A model generated the notes under the pieces. The model was not told the origin of the DNA, did not search any database, and saw nothing but the letters and a program-made list of their open reading frames with translations. A program made the position numbers and the translations under genes. Shown piece by piece: positions 1 to 7,330 of a stretch of 10,774 bases of DNA. The stretch comes from Treponema sp. GTDB taxonomy: Bacteria > Spirochaetota > Spirochaetia > Treponematales > Breznakiellaceae. The stretch is taken from the NCBI GenBank assembly GCA_031284195.1, contig JAITAI010000114.1, positions 1-10,774 of the forward strand, given 5' to 3'. Each line of letters begins with the position of its first letter. Position 1 is the stretch's first letter.

Positions 1-135
1 TGAGTATCCATGCCGATTAAATCCTATAGTATATAAAAAGAATATACCATAGCAATAAAGTCTCTAGACCTTAGTATACTATATGAACCTAGATAAATCA
101 AGAATCTCTTGGAACAGGGTAAACCCATGGATCCA

Positions 136-265
136 TTTCAAATTTTGACATTTTGAAACAGTAACCCTAGATTTAGGGAAAAAGCGGGCCTTAGATTGTT
201 TTTTCCAAAACCAGTTTCCGCCCTAGCCGAAATTTTGAAACTGGCTCTAGATTTATAGAGAATAG
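136..265. repeat. Intergenic hairpin-rich repeat, copy A
   Basis: This non-coding stretch holds four short perfect inverted repeats: TTTCAAA (136-142) with TTTGAAA (152-158); CCCTA (165-169) with TAGGG (174-178); CCAGTTTC (211-218) with GAAACTGG (237-244); and CTCTA (245-249) with TAGAG (256-260). It resembles the stretch at 1119-1285 in the same block order: a TTTGAAAC block, a GGGAAAAAGCG-like block, a T-run, then a GAAACTGGCTCTAG-like end block. The similarity is diverged, at roughly two thirds to three quarters identity by eye in the first block. It lies just downstream of the lipoprotein gene on the minus strand and may help end its transcript, but no T-tract follows a strong stem. The bases before it (1-135) are AT-rich, and I see no gene in them. 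Confidence 0.6.
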
Positions 266-297
266 TGAGGCCTGACCATACCTTTCAGATATTGTCC

Positions 298-867
298 TTA
301 TTTAATGCGTATCATGGTATCCTTTATTTCAAAATGTACTTTTTGATATGTTTCCCACGCTGCTCCGCCATACTCATATTCCTGTATGCCTGCTTGTATG
401 ACTTCCATTAATTGTACTTTCCGTTCATGGTATATTTTTTCATCTACTATCTGTTTTAATGCTTCAAATGCCGTATCTAGAGGTTCCTTATCCTGCTGTA
501 ATGCGTATGCTGCTAATATAAATGCAGTAAATACTTCGGTCCTCATATATTTATCTTGCCCCAGTAATTGATTTCCCCATATAGTTAGGGTTTTTTTGCC
601 TTTCTTCTTGCTTTGTACTAGATAATCTCCGTTTTCATCATAGCTAAATTCTAATAATCCAGACTGTATATCTATCATCGCTTTACTGGCATAATCAGCT
701 TTTATCCATCGATAAAATCTCGTGGGAGCCACTATGGATACCTCAAGTTTTTTGGTAAACTGGTCTGCGGACTCTGCAGATTGTCGTGTAGTTACGCATC
801 CCATGCTAACAATCACTTCAAATAGCAGTATAAAACCTATGAAGCGTTTAAAAAGACTATTTTTCAT
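298..867 (-). CDS. Putative small lipoprotein, function unknown
   Basis: The 189-residue product has a typical lipoprotein signal: basic start (MKNSLFKR), a hydrophobic stretch at about residues 9-22 and a lipobox-like V-S-M-G-C with the lipidated cysteine at residue 24. It fits the relaxed lipoboxes of spirochaetes, so the mature protein is probably anchored to a membrane. The rest is soluble, mixed and charged, with a likely helical part at about residues 95-165; I recognise no domain. The ATG is preceded by a good ribosome binding site (GGAGAGG) about 6 bases away, which supports the start. The gene stands alone between copies of a hairpin-rich repeat and is AT-richer than the EF-G-like gene next to it, so it may be accessory. 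I see no convincing promoter. The reading frame and signal are fairly sure; the function is not known. Confidence 0.75.
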   Translation of the reverse strand: MKNSLFKRFIGFILLFEVIVSMGCVTTRQSAESADQFTKKLEVSIVAPTRFYRWIKADYASKAMIDIQSGLLEFSYDENGDYLVQSKKKGKKTLTIWGNQLLGQDKYMRTEVFTAFILAAYALQQDKEPLDTAFEALKQIVDEKIYHERKVQLMEVIQAGIQEYEYGGAAWETYQKVHFEIKDTMIRIK

Positions 868-1058
868 ACTATACCTCTCCAGAAGCCTAGACGTGCAAAC
901 ATAAGAAGATTCCGAACTGTTTTGAAGAGGATCTATTCTCTCATTGAGGAATGTATAAATCCATAAAAGCGTACAAGAATACTAATAGAAGTGCATACGA
1001 CTATCACCGTTGTCTTTGTTTTTAATCGTTCCTTACCAAACCTAACTCTGCATTAAGG
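868..1058. other. Non-coding upstream region of the lipoprotein gene
   Basis: This is the first part of a 574-base stretch without a gene (868-1441). The rest of that stretch holds repeat copies at 1062-1110 and 1119-1285 and the terminator at 1340-1371. I see no reading frame with a ribosome binding site on either strand. The lipoprotein promoter should lie here, but only weak -35/-10 pairs are visible, so none is assigned. Confidence 0.5.
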
Positions 1059-1061
1059 CTT

Positions 1062-1110
1062 TTTCAAAATCTAACTTTGTAAAGAAACCTCTAGTTTCTA
1101 TAAAATAATA
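1062..1110. repeat. Degenerate short copy of the hairpin-rich repeat
   Basis: TTTCAAAAT (1062-1070) followed by CTAACTTTG matches the opening of copy B (TTTCAAAAT, then GTCAAACTTTG). GAAACCTCTAG (1084-1094), followed by TATAAAATAATA, resembles the end block of copy A (GAAAC, CTCTAG, TTTATA). The middle of the element appears to be missing. A small inverted repeat, AGAAAC with GTTTCT, surrounds CTCTA. It lies immediately before copy B. The match is short and could partly reflect shared AT-rich composition. Confidence 0.35.
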
Positions 1111-1118
1111 TAAAAAAA

Positions 1119-1285
1119 CGGTTTCAAAATGTCAAACTTTGAAACCGCAACCTTAAATTGAGAGAAAAAGCGAACTTTAAACCTCTTTTTTGGAAGCCAA
1201 TTTTCATCGGAACCTTCGTTTTCGGGGGAAACGGAGTTTTTGCCTTAACCAAGTGATGAAACTAGCCCTATAATAAAGGGTTTCT
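1119..1285. repeat. Intergenic hairpin-rich repeat, copy B
   Basis: The element opens with a perfect 10-bp inverted repeat, CGGTTTCAAA (1119-1128) and TTTGAAACCG (1138-1147), around a 9-base loop. It then runs parallel to copy A: a GAGAAAAAGCG block, a T-run and a GAAACTAGCCCT end block (1258-1269). In the end block CCCT pairs with AGGG (1277-1280), where copy A has CTCT with AGAG. The second stem position thus changed from T:A to C:G, a compensatory change that hints the stem matters. The spacer is longer than in copy A. No transposase is nearby, so it could be a non-autonomous mobile repeat or a REP-like element. Confidence 0.6.
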
Positions 1286-1339
1286 TCAGAGGGATACCCA
1301 TTCACAGTCATAAATACAGGATACTACCTCACGAGGCAT

Positions 1340-1371
1340 AAAAAAGCCGTCTCGGGAAGTTCCCGGACGGC
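1340..1371 (-). terminator. Rho-independent terminator of the EF-G-like gene
   Basis: On the minus strand GCCGTC (from 1371 to 1366) pairs with GACGGC (1351-1346). The inner arms CGGGAA and TTCCCG extend the stem with one bulged A and a minimal loop. A run of six T follows (1345-1340). It lies about 70 bases past the stop codon of the EF-G-like gene and insulates it from the lipoprotein gene further down. Confidence 0.92.
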
Positions 1372-1441
1372 GACCTCCTTGTTTAAAGCATGGCATACAT
1401 ACCTAGAACAAGCTGATAATCAAAATAGAAAGGGCTTTACC

Positions 1442-3523
1442 TCATTCCTCGGTTTCCTGCACCCGGAATGCCTGAGCAGCCTTGATGACTTCATCGGATA
1501 TCTTACCTGAAATTGGTGCGTAATGGTCAAATTCTACACTAAAAGAACCCGTACCGCTGGTAATAGAACGCAGGTCTATAGAATACCGTAAGAGCTCTGC
1601 CTGGGGCACTTGGGCACGGATTTCCTCAATACCCCCCGCGGAATTCTGCCCCAGGATCTTGCCTCGTTTCCCTGAAAGATCGCTCATCACGTCCCCTAGG
1701 TATTTACTTTCCACAAAGACCGTGAGGTTCATAATCGGTTCCAAAAGGGTTGGGGATGCCTGCCGCATAGATTCCCGGAAGGCATTCCGGGCAGCCAGTT
1801 TAAAGGCCAATTCAGAGGAATCTACGGGGTGCTCCTTACCATCCACGATCTTCACTTCTACATCCACTACCGGGTAGCCTGCCATGGTTCCTGCAGCCAT
1901 GCCTTCCAGGACTCCTTTCTCAACTCCGGGAATATACCCCTTAGACACGGCGCCGCCGAAGATGGCATTGATAAACTTGTACTGTTCACCCCGGGGCAAG
2001 GGAGCGATTTCCAGGACCACCCGGCCGTACTGACCGTGTCCACCGGTCTGCTTCTTGTGGGTATACTCGGCACCGGCTTTTTTCGTGATCGTTTCCCGAT
2101 AAGGCACCCGGGGGATGTGCGTTTCTACGTCGATTTTTTGATTCTGTTTGATCTTATCCAGTATGATATTGACATGGAGTTCACCCATACCGGAGATGAC
2201 CGTTTCCTTGGTTTCGGCATTAAAGGCATAACGGAAGGTCTTGTCTTCTTCAGTGGCCCTGATGAGGAACTCCCCTAGTTTATCATCGTCTTTTTTAGTT
2301 ACTGCATTAACCGCTACGGAGTGAACCGGTTCAGGGAGCCGCAAGGGCATAAATTTGAAGGAACCATCCCCTGCGGTAAGGGTGTCATTAGTTTTGAGGC
2401 TTCCTATTTTTACCACGATTCCCACATCCCCTGCATAGAATTCCCGGACTTCTTCAAGTTTTTTACCCAAACAGGTATAGATCTTGCCGATCCGTTCCTT
2501 CTTGTTTTCCGAAACATTGAAGGCTTCTGAATCTGCAGACAATTTGCCTTGGATGATCTTTAACCAGGAGAGCTTTCCTGAGAATTGATCGTAGCTGGTC
2601 TTAATAACCAAAGCAGCCAAGGGTTTATCAGGATCGATGGGGATCTTCTGTGGGACCCCTGCCCCGTCAAGAACCGTGTCTTGAGCGGTCTGTGGACCTG
2701 GCGCTAAGTCTGTCATAAATTCCAAGAAGGGAATAAGCCCGGAATTCTTAAGGGCAACCCCGGCAAAAACCGGGAGGATTTTGTTCGCTGCCAAGGCTTC
2801 GATAAGTCCCTGGTGTATTCCTGCTGCATCCAGGGTACCTGTTTCCAGATACTGCTCCATGAGATCATCATTCCCCTCGGCAGCGGCTTCGATGATCCGT
2901 TCCCTAGCCGTAGCAGCAACATTCTGATACTCAGGGGGAATGGGAACCTCTTTTTCTAGGGCTTCCCCCTGGGTAATATACGCTTTCTCATGCAAGACAT
3001 CAATCACCCCTGTATACTGAGGACCAGACCCCAGAGGCAGGGTAAAAGCTACTGGATCGACTTGACATTTTTCTTTTATGTCCATCAGGGTTTTGGTAAA
3101 ATCCGCCCGTTCATCATCCATTTTGGTGATAAAAACACCTCTCGGTTTTGCACGGCTTTGGAGGTCCCGCCAGAGTTTGATGGTTCCAATCTGTACTCCA
3201 GAACGGCCATCCACGGTAAGGAGGGCAAACTCCGAAGCCCGGAAGGTCAAAATAACATCCCCCACAAAATCAGAAGAACCAGGGGTATCAAACATATTGA
3301 TCTTTTTACCATTCCGTTCAATATGTGCCATAGTAGCATGGATCGAGAGCTTCCGCTCAATTTCTTCAGGGCTCGAATCAGCGACGGTTTTACCTGATTC
3401 TACGGTCTCAGCCTTGGGGATGACCCCTCCCACAAACAACAGATGTTCAAATAGACTGGTTTTACCAGTCCCGCCGTGACCGGCTATGGACACATTTTTG
3501 ATCAGATCTGTCCTATGACTCAT
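1442..3523 (-). CDS. fusA: EF-G-like translation GTPase (EF-G2 type)
   Basis: The 693-residue product matches elongation factor G along its length. The P-loop is GHGGTGKT (15-22), G3 is DTPG (79-82), and G4 is TKMD (133-136). Domain II lies at about 303-385, domain III with SGMGELH (444-450), domain IV with GGHGQYGRV (494-502) and VDSSELAFK (567-575), and domain V at about 595-670. The domain IV tip histidine (H565) is present, which suggests contact with the ribosomal decoding site. Three GTPase positions depart from canonical EF-G. The histidine after DTPG is Ser83, the switch I RGITI is RKLSI (57-61), and the NKxD asparagine is Thr133. This places it in the EF-G-like class often found as a second copy, so a role other than ordinary translocation is possible. 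AAGGAG lies 7 bases before the ATG. It has its own promoter and terminator, so it is probably transcribed alone. Confidence 0.93.
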   Translation of the reverse strand: MSHRTDLIKNVSIAGHGGTGKTSLFEHLLFVGGVIPKAETVESGKTVADSSPEEIERKLSIHATMAHIERNGKKINMFDTPGSSDFVGDVILTFRASEFALLTVDGRSGVQIGTIKLWRDLQSRAKPRGVFITKMDDERADFTKTLMDIKEKCQVDPVAFTLPLGSGPQYTGVIDVLHEKAYITQGEALEKEVPIPPEYQNVAATARERIIEAAAEGNDDLMEQYLETGTLDAAGIHQGLIEALAANKILPVFAGVALKNSGLIPFLEFMTDLAPGPQTAQDTVLDGAGVPQKIPIDPDKPLAALVIKTSYDQFSGKLSWLKIIQGKLSADSEAFNVSENKKERIGKIYTCLGKKLEEVREFYAGDVGIVVKIGSLKTNDTLTAGDGSFKFMPLRLPEPVHSVAVNAVTKKDDDKLGEFLIRATEEDKTFRYAFNAETKETVISGMGELHVNIILDKIKQNQKIDVETHIPRVPYRETITKKAGAEYTHKKQTGGHGQYGRVVLEIAPLPRGEQYKFINAIFGGAVSKGYIPGVEKGVLEGMAAGTMAGYPVVDVEVKIVDGKEHPVDSSELAFKLAARNAFRESMRQASPTLLEPIMNLTVFVESKYLGDVMSDLSGKRGKILGQNSAGGIEEIRAQVPQAELLRYSIDLRSITSGTGSFSVEFDHYAPISGKISDEVIKAAQAFRVQETEE

Positions 3524-3575
3524 AGAAGCGCTCCTTGTAGTGCAATCATTAGTACTATCTTGTCTTTAGTCTACT

Positions 3576-3604
3576 ATCATGGAACGGTCTTACCGAATTG
3601 TCAA
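3576..3604 (-). promoter_or_regulatory. Promoter of the EF-G-like gene
   Basis: On the minus strand a perfect -35 TTGACA (3604-3599) is followed, after 17 bases, by CATGAT (3581-3576), a four-of-six match to the -10 consensus. It lies in the 129-base gap after dapL. The predicted transcript would carry a leader of about 45 bases with the ribosome binding site at its end. The -10 call is the weaker half. Confidence 0.55.
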
Positions 3605-3652
3605 GAAAAATATCGGTCTCTCATAGCAAAAAAGGTTCTATCCCAGGATTTA

Positions 3653-4873
3653 CTAGTTTTGCGGGCTTAAACCTGGCAGCCTTCCCAAACGCTTACAGGC
3701 TTCCTCCACTTCTGGCCGGTGTCCAAAAGCCGAGAACCGTATAAAGCTCTGTCCTGCAGGGCCGAAACCAGAACCAGGGGTGGTCAATACCTGACAGGTT
3801 TCCAGTATCTCGGAAAACACTTCCCAACTGTCCCTGCCCGGGAAATGAGCCCAGATGTAGGGTGAATGATCCCCTCCTACACAGGAAATCCCCAAGTTCT
3901 GTAAAGTGGAACGAATGAGTTTCGCATTACCCAGATAGAAATCCGTCAATTCCCGAATCTCCATGAGTCCCTCGGGTTCCAGGGCGGCCAAGCCCCCTCC
4001 CTGGGCGATGTTTGATGCCCCGTTGAAGATGGTGCTACAGATCCGGTTCCAGTCCGCATTGATCTTTTCACCCCCGGCATACGCTAGGTCCTGGGGAACC
4101 ACGGTCCAGCCAAGCCGCACCCCGGTAAACCCGGCGGATTTGGAAAAGGAATTCACTTCAATAGCGCAGGTTCGGGCCTTTGGTATCTCGAAGATGCTCT
4201 TGGGCAATGCGGGATCCCGGATGTATTCGCTATAGGCAGCATCAAAAACGATGAGCCCCCCTTTTTGCAAGGCGGCATTGACCAAGGCACTGAGCTGCTC
4301 CCGGGTGGCAGTGGCACCGGTGGGGTTGTTGGGGGAACAAAAATAGAAAAGTCCATTCACGGGAAGGAGGGACAGATCCGGGAAATAACCATTTTCTGCG
4401 GTACAGGGAAGGTAACGGATCCCCTGGTAACCGGTTCCAGCCCAGGGTCCGGCAGCGCCGATGAGAACCGAACCGTCCACGTATACCGGGTAAGAAGGGT
4501 CCTGTACCGCCACCTTAGTACCTGAGCCGAAGAGGAGTTGAAGCCGGCCTATATCGCACTTGGCTCCGTCGGAGATGAAGATTTCATCGACCGTGAATTG
4601 GCTCCCATAAAAAACCTGGCTGATCCGTTCCCGAAGGGGCCGGAGCCCCTCGTCGCTGTAGCCTGAATAACCCTCGACCGTACCCAGTTGCCGGGCACCC
4701 TCCACAAGGCCTCGGTTGATATGGGGTAGGATAGGCTCAGTGGTGTTTCCTACGCCTAGGCTTATGATCTTCGCTTCTGGGTGGGCTGCGGCAAATTCCC
4801 TTCGCCGTTTGGCGATTTCAGGGAAAAGGTACCCTGCTTGTATATTTGCGATACAAGGATTCCTGCTTATCAT
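3653..4873 (-). CDS. dapL: LL-diaminopimelate aminotransferase
   Basis: This PLP enzyme of fold type I converts tetrahydrodipicolinate plus glutamate directly to LL-2,6-diaminopimelate, bypassing the acylated steps of the lysine/peptidoglycan route. The 406-residue length fits the family. Recognisable segments are EGYSGYSDEGL (67-77), ISDGAKCD (100-107), DPSYPVYVD (125-133), PNNPTG (181-186), D211 and Y214 for the cofactor ring, SFSKSAGFTGVRLGW (242-256) with the Schiff-base Lys245, and IRFSAFG (378-384) with the carboxylate-binding Arg379. The PNNPTG and SFSKSAGFTG context is typical of DapL rather than general aspartate aminotransferases. The ATG is preceded by GAGGAG at a suitable distance. 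It follows the 74-residue protein gene by 131 bases, with a stem-loop in between. No terminator follows it, so some read-through into the EF-G-like gene is possible. The enzyme is cytosolic. Confidence 0.93.
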   Translation of the reverse strand: MISRNPCIANIQAGYLFPEIAKRRREFAAAHPEAKIISLGVGNTTEPILPHINRGLVEGARQLGTVEGYSGYSDEGLRPLRERISQVFYGSQFTVDEIFISDGAKCDIGRLQLLFGSGTKVAVQDPSYPVYVDGSVLIGAAGPWAGTGYQGIRYLPCTAENGYFPDLSLLPVNGLFYFCSPNNPTGATATREQLSALVNAALQKGGLIVFDAAYSEYIRDPALPKSIFEIPKARTCAIEVNSFSKSAGFTGVRLGWTVVPQDLAYAGGEKINADWNRICSTIFNGASNIAQGGGLAALEPEGLMEIRELTDFYLGNAKLIRSTLQNLGISCVGGDHSPYIWAHFPGRDSWEVFSEILETCQVLTTPGSGFGPAGQSFIRFSAFGHRPEVEEACKRLGRLPGLSPQN

Positions 4874-4911
4874 TATGATACTCCTCTATATAATAACGAC
4901 CCCTATACCAA

Positions 4912-4951
4912 GTTCGGAGGGGAGAAATACCAGGCCCCAAACCTCCCGAAC
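4912..4951 (-). other. Stem-loop in the dapL leader
   Basis: Read on the minus strand, GTTCGGGAGG (4951-4942) can pair with CCTCCGAAC (4920-4912) with a single bulge, leaving a loop of about 21 bases. It lies roughly 40 bases before the dapL start. No U-tract follows, so it is not a classical terminator. It could be an RNA leader structure or a DNA operator. Confidence 0.4.
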
Positions 4952-5004
4952 CTGCTTCAGAGGCCGGGACTCGTCAAACTCACCGTATGTCCCCTAGCTC
5001 CGGC

Positions 5005-5229
5005 TTATTTCCCTGGTTTCGAGCCTATGAGGGTAAAACTTAAACTGCATTGGTATCGTTCGGCGCTTTCCGGATTGGTAATCTTATCAGAAGCGTAATA
5101 ACCCACTGAACCGGTGGAAAAATCCTTTGCTTGAGCATAAACAGTAGACCATACCTTACCATTATTATCTTTGATGGTAATGTCGAGAAATTTTGGGGCC
5201 TGAGGGTCCCGTTTTACAGGTTCCGGCAT
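5005..5229 (-). CDS. Small conserved-looking protein of unknown function
   Basis: The 74-residue product starts MPEPVKRDPQAPKFLDITIK and is rich in beta-forming stretches (FLDITIKD, KVWSTVYAQ, GSVGYYAS, CSLSFTLIGS). A single compact beta domain is likely. There is no signal peptide or membrane segment, and I do not recognise a family. The start is well supported: AAAGGAG lies 6 bases before the ATG. The gene is the first on the minus strand from the divergent region and lies 131 bases upstream of dapL. The two could share a transcript, since no terminator is visible between them, but a functional link is only an inference from position. The good ribosome binding site and a mapped-looking -10 element upstream argue that it is real despite its size. 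Confidence 0.72.
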   Translation of the reverse strand: MPEPVKRDPQAPKFLDITIKDNNGKVWSTVYAQAKDFSTGSVGYYASDKITNPESAERYQCSLSFTLIGSKPGK

Positions 5230-5333
5230 AGTAAACTCCTTTAAGGAAACTTTAAACTGAGCATACGCTTAAAAGCAGGGAGAGGCAAGATCCACAAGGC
5301 GTAAGAACCTTCGGTTTATCTTGAGTTTTGATA

Positions 5334-5363
5334 TTGACAAAATCCTCGTACTTTAATTATACT
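5334..5363 (+). promoter_or_regulatory. Promoter of the XRE-cupin regulator gene
   Basis: A perfect -35 TTGACA (5334-5339) is separated by 18 bases from TATACT (5358-5363), a five-of-six -10. Transcription would begin near 5370, giving a leader of about 29 bases that ends in GGGGAG, only 3 bases before the ATG. The arrangement should also drive leuC and leuD, because no terminator separates these genes. Confidence 0.75.
5356..5361 (-). promoter_or_regulatory. Candidate divergent -10 for the minus-strand genes
   Basis: A perfect TATAAT reads on the minus strand here and shares bases with the plus-strand -10. No good -35 is seen at 17 bases (TAATAA at 5384-5379), so use of this element may need an activator. 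The leader to the 74-residue protein gene would be about 120 bases. Polymerases could not occupy both directions at once. Confidence 0.35.
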
Positions 5364-5379
5364 ACATATATTACAGTAT
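5359..5379. promoter_or_regulatory. Candidate operator at the divergent promoters
   Basis: An imperfect palindrome with arms ATACT (5359-5363) and AGTAT (5375-5379) around an AT-rich core overlaps the plus-strand -10 and start site. This position would allow the XRE protein encoded next to it to repress its own promoter and possibly the divergent one. The sequence is AT-rich and short, so chance is not excluded. Confidence 0.3.
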
Positions 5380-5398
5380 TATTAAAGATGGGGAGTTC

Positions 5399-5980
5399 AT
5401 GGCTTATTCAATAGAAAAATTTGGTGAGAAACTACGGACCTTTCGGGAACGGCGGTCCCTTACCTTGCGGGAAGTGGCGGATCGTGCCGGGGTAAGTGAG
5501 AGCTTAGTTTCCCAAATTGAACGGAACCGTGTTTCCCCTGCCTTGGATACCCTCTTGGCCCTGGCAGAGGCTTTGGATATGGACCTGGAATATCTTTTTG
5601 CGGATTATCGCCGGGCCCGTTCAGTGAAAATCACCAGAAGCCATGAACGGCTTTCCTTTACCAAACCAGGGGTCCGATACGAACGGCTGGCACAGCTTGA
5701 AGGACCGGATCATCTGGGGGGTATTGAGGCCTATTGTATCACCCTTGAACCAGGAGCCCAAACCGGCAGTACCGAATACGGTCATCAGGGATGGGAGCTC
5801 GGTATGGTGGAAGCGGGGAAGGGGACACTGAGCTTGGGCAACAGCACCTATGAACTAGCCCTAGGAGATTCCATCAGTTTCCGGTCTGACGCACCTCATG
5901 TACTGGCCAACGCCGGTACAGAGCTGTTCCGGGTACTATGGATCATCTCCCCGCCCAAGGGAGTATTGGGAAAAGCCTAG
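5399..5980 (+). CDS. XRE-family regulator with cupin sensor domain
   Basis: The 193-residue product is a DNA-binding regulator. An N-terminal HTH_3 domain spans about residues 8-66, with the helix-turn-helix at about 24-43 (LREVADRAGVSESLVSQIE). A C-terminal single-domain cupin spans about 112-183. In the cupin, H129 and E133 (GHQGWE) and H167 (APHV), with G157 and N171, fit a metal or ligand site, but the first histidine of the HxH motif is missing. Such XRE-cupin proteins usually sense small metabolites and control adjacent metabolic genes. Its neighbours suggest amino-acid or branched-dicarboxylate metabolism. It is followed 48 bases later by the leuC-type gene with no terminator, so the three genes are probably one operon. 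Autoregulation through the divergent region is likely. The effector cannot be read from the sequence. Confidence 0.9.
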   Translation: MAYSIEKFGEKLRTFRERRSLTLREVADRAGVSESLVSQIERNRVSPALDTLLALAEALDMDLEYLFADYRRARSVKITRSHERLSFTKPGVRYERLAQLEGPDHLGGIEAYCITLEPGAQTGSTEYGHQGWELGMVEAGKGTLSLGNSTYELALGDSISFRSDAPHVLANAGTELFRVLWIISPPKGVLGKA

Positions 5981-6028
5981 GGGAATTAAACCCGTAGCGG
6001 AAAAATCATATTAATAACGGAGGTGTAT

Positions 6029-7324
6029 ATGGGTAAAACCCTAGCGGAAAAAATATTTGATACCCATGTCGCGGATCGGCCCTTTGGGGAGACCTGGGTG
6101 CTGAAATTGGATCGGGTGTTTTGCCACGAGATAACCACGCCTATTGCCATTATCGATCTGGTGAGCAAAAACCTTGACCAGGTCTTTGATCCGTCGAAGA
6201 TCAAGGTGGTGATAGACCATGTGAGTCCTGCCAAGGATTCAAAGACCGCGGAACAGGGAAAGGTCCTGCGGGATTGGGCCAGACGGCATGGGATTAGGGA
6301 CTTTTTTGACATTGGCCGAAACGGGGTCTGTCATGCCCTCTTCCCGGAAAAAGGTTTTGTCAGACCCGGATACACCGTCATCATGGGAGACAGCCACACC
6401 TGTACTCACGGCGCCTTCGGCGCGTTTGCCGCAGGAGTAGGGACCACCGACCTGGAAGTGGGAATTCTCAAGGGGGTCTGTGCGTTCAAGAAGCCCGAAA
6501 CCCTCCAGATCCGGCTTACCGGTACCCTTAAACCCGGGGTCTTTGCCAAGGACCTGATCCTCGGGGTGATTGCCCAGATTGGGGTTGCCGGGGCCACCGA
6601 TATGGTGATGGAATTCCGGGGACCGGTAGTGGATGCCCTGAGCATGGAGGGAAGGATGACGTTGTGTAACATGGCGGTTGAGGCAGGGGCAACTTCCGGG
6701 GTTTGTATGCCTGATAAAACCACGGTGGAGTACCTGTGGCCCTTCATTGGCCCAGAGGGAGATAAGACCTACGAAACCAAAGAGGCGGCCTTAGCTGCGT
6801 TTACGTCATGGTGGAGCGAAGATGATGCAGGTTACGCCGGTACGGTCAGCCTGGATTGTACTGATCTGGAGCCCCTGGCTACAGTAGGGTATAAACCGGA
6901 TCAGGTCAAACCGATTCGGGAACTGCGGGGTACTGCGGTGGATCAGGTGTATATCGGGTCCTGTACCAACGGACGCATTGAAGATCTCCGGGAGGCTGCC
7001 CGGGTGATTCAGGGCAGGGCAATCAACCCACAGGTTCGGGCCATTCTTGCCCCAGCCACCCCCGGAGTATATGCCCAAGCCCTCAAGGAAGGACTCATCT
7101 CCCTGTTTCAAGAGGCGGGTTTCTGCGTTACGAACCCGACCTGCGGAGCATGCCTGGGAATGTCCAACGGTGTTCTGGCTCCAGGAGAGGTATGCGCCGC
7201 TACCACGAACCGCAACTTTTACGGACGCATGGGCAAGGGCGGTATGGTTCACCTGATGAGTCCTGCTTCTGCAGCAGCTACGGCGATCTTGGGGTATATC
7301 GCAAACCCAGAAGACCTCCCCTAA
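6029..7324 (+). CDS. leuC: 3-isopropylmalate dehydratase-type large subunit
   Basis: This is the catalytic subunit of a two-subunit aconitase-family hydro-lyase, which moves a hydroxyl group through an unsaturated intermediate. The [4Fe-4S] ligands are visible as C312 (IGSCTNGR, 309-316) and C372 and C375 (NPTCGACLG, 369-377). SHTCTHGAFG (122-131), GVGTTD (136-141) and ATTNRNFYGRMG (391-402) are typical. At 431 residues it matches the shorter archaeal/homoaconitase-like branch rather than the roughly 466-residue enterobacterial LeuC. Substrate could be isopropylmalate, homocitrate, a methylmalate or a related acid. The start is the ATG at 6029, with GGAGG (6019-6023) 5 bases before it. A GTG at 6023 overlaps that site and is unlikely. 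The gene lies between the XRE-cupin regulator and its small subunit; leuA and leuB are not in view. Confidence 0.9.
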   Translation: MGKTLAEKIFDTHVADRPFGETWVLKLDRVFCHEITTPIAIIDLVSKNLDQVFDPSKIKVVIDHVSPAKDSKTAEQGKVLRDWARRHGIRDFFDIGRNGVCHALFPEKGFVRPGYTVIMGDSHTCTHGAFGAFAAGVGTTDLEVGILKGVCAFKKPETLQIRLTGTLKPGVFAKDLILGVIAQIGVAGATDMVMEFRGPVVDALSMEGRMTLCNMAVEAGATSGVCMPDKTTVEYLWPFIGPEGDKTYETKEAALAAFTSWWSEDDAGYAGTVSLDCTDLEPLATVGYKPDQVKPIRELRGTAVDQVYIGSCTNGRIEDLREAARVIQGRAINPQVRAILAPATPGVYAQALKEGLISLFQEAGFCVTNPTCGACLGMSNGVLAPGEVCAATTNRNFYGRMGKGGMVHLMSPASAAATAILGYIANPEDLP

Positions 7325-7330
7325 CGATAC

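Noticed and set aside
1829..2278. 149-codon plus-strand frame inside the EF-G-like gene
   Set aside because: It lies fully antisense to a clear conserved gene and has no ribosome binding site or domain of its own.
6023..6028. GTG start for leuC adding two residues
   Set aside because: The GTG overlaps the GGAGG ribosome binding site. The ATG at 6029 is correctly spaced from that site.
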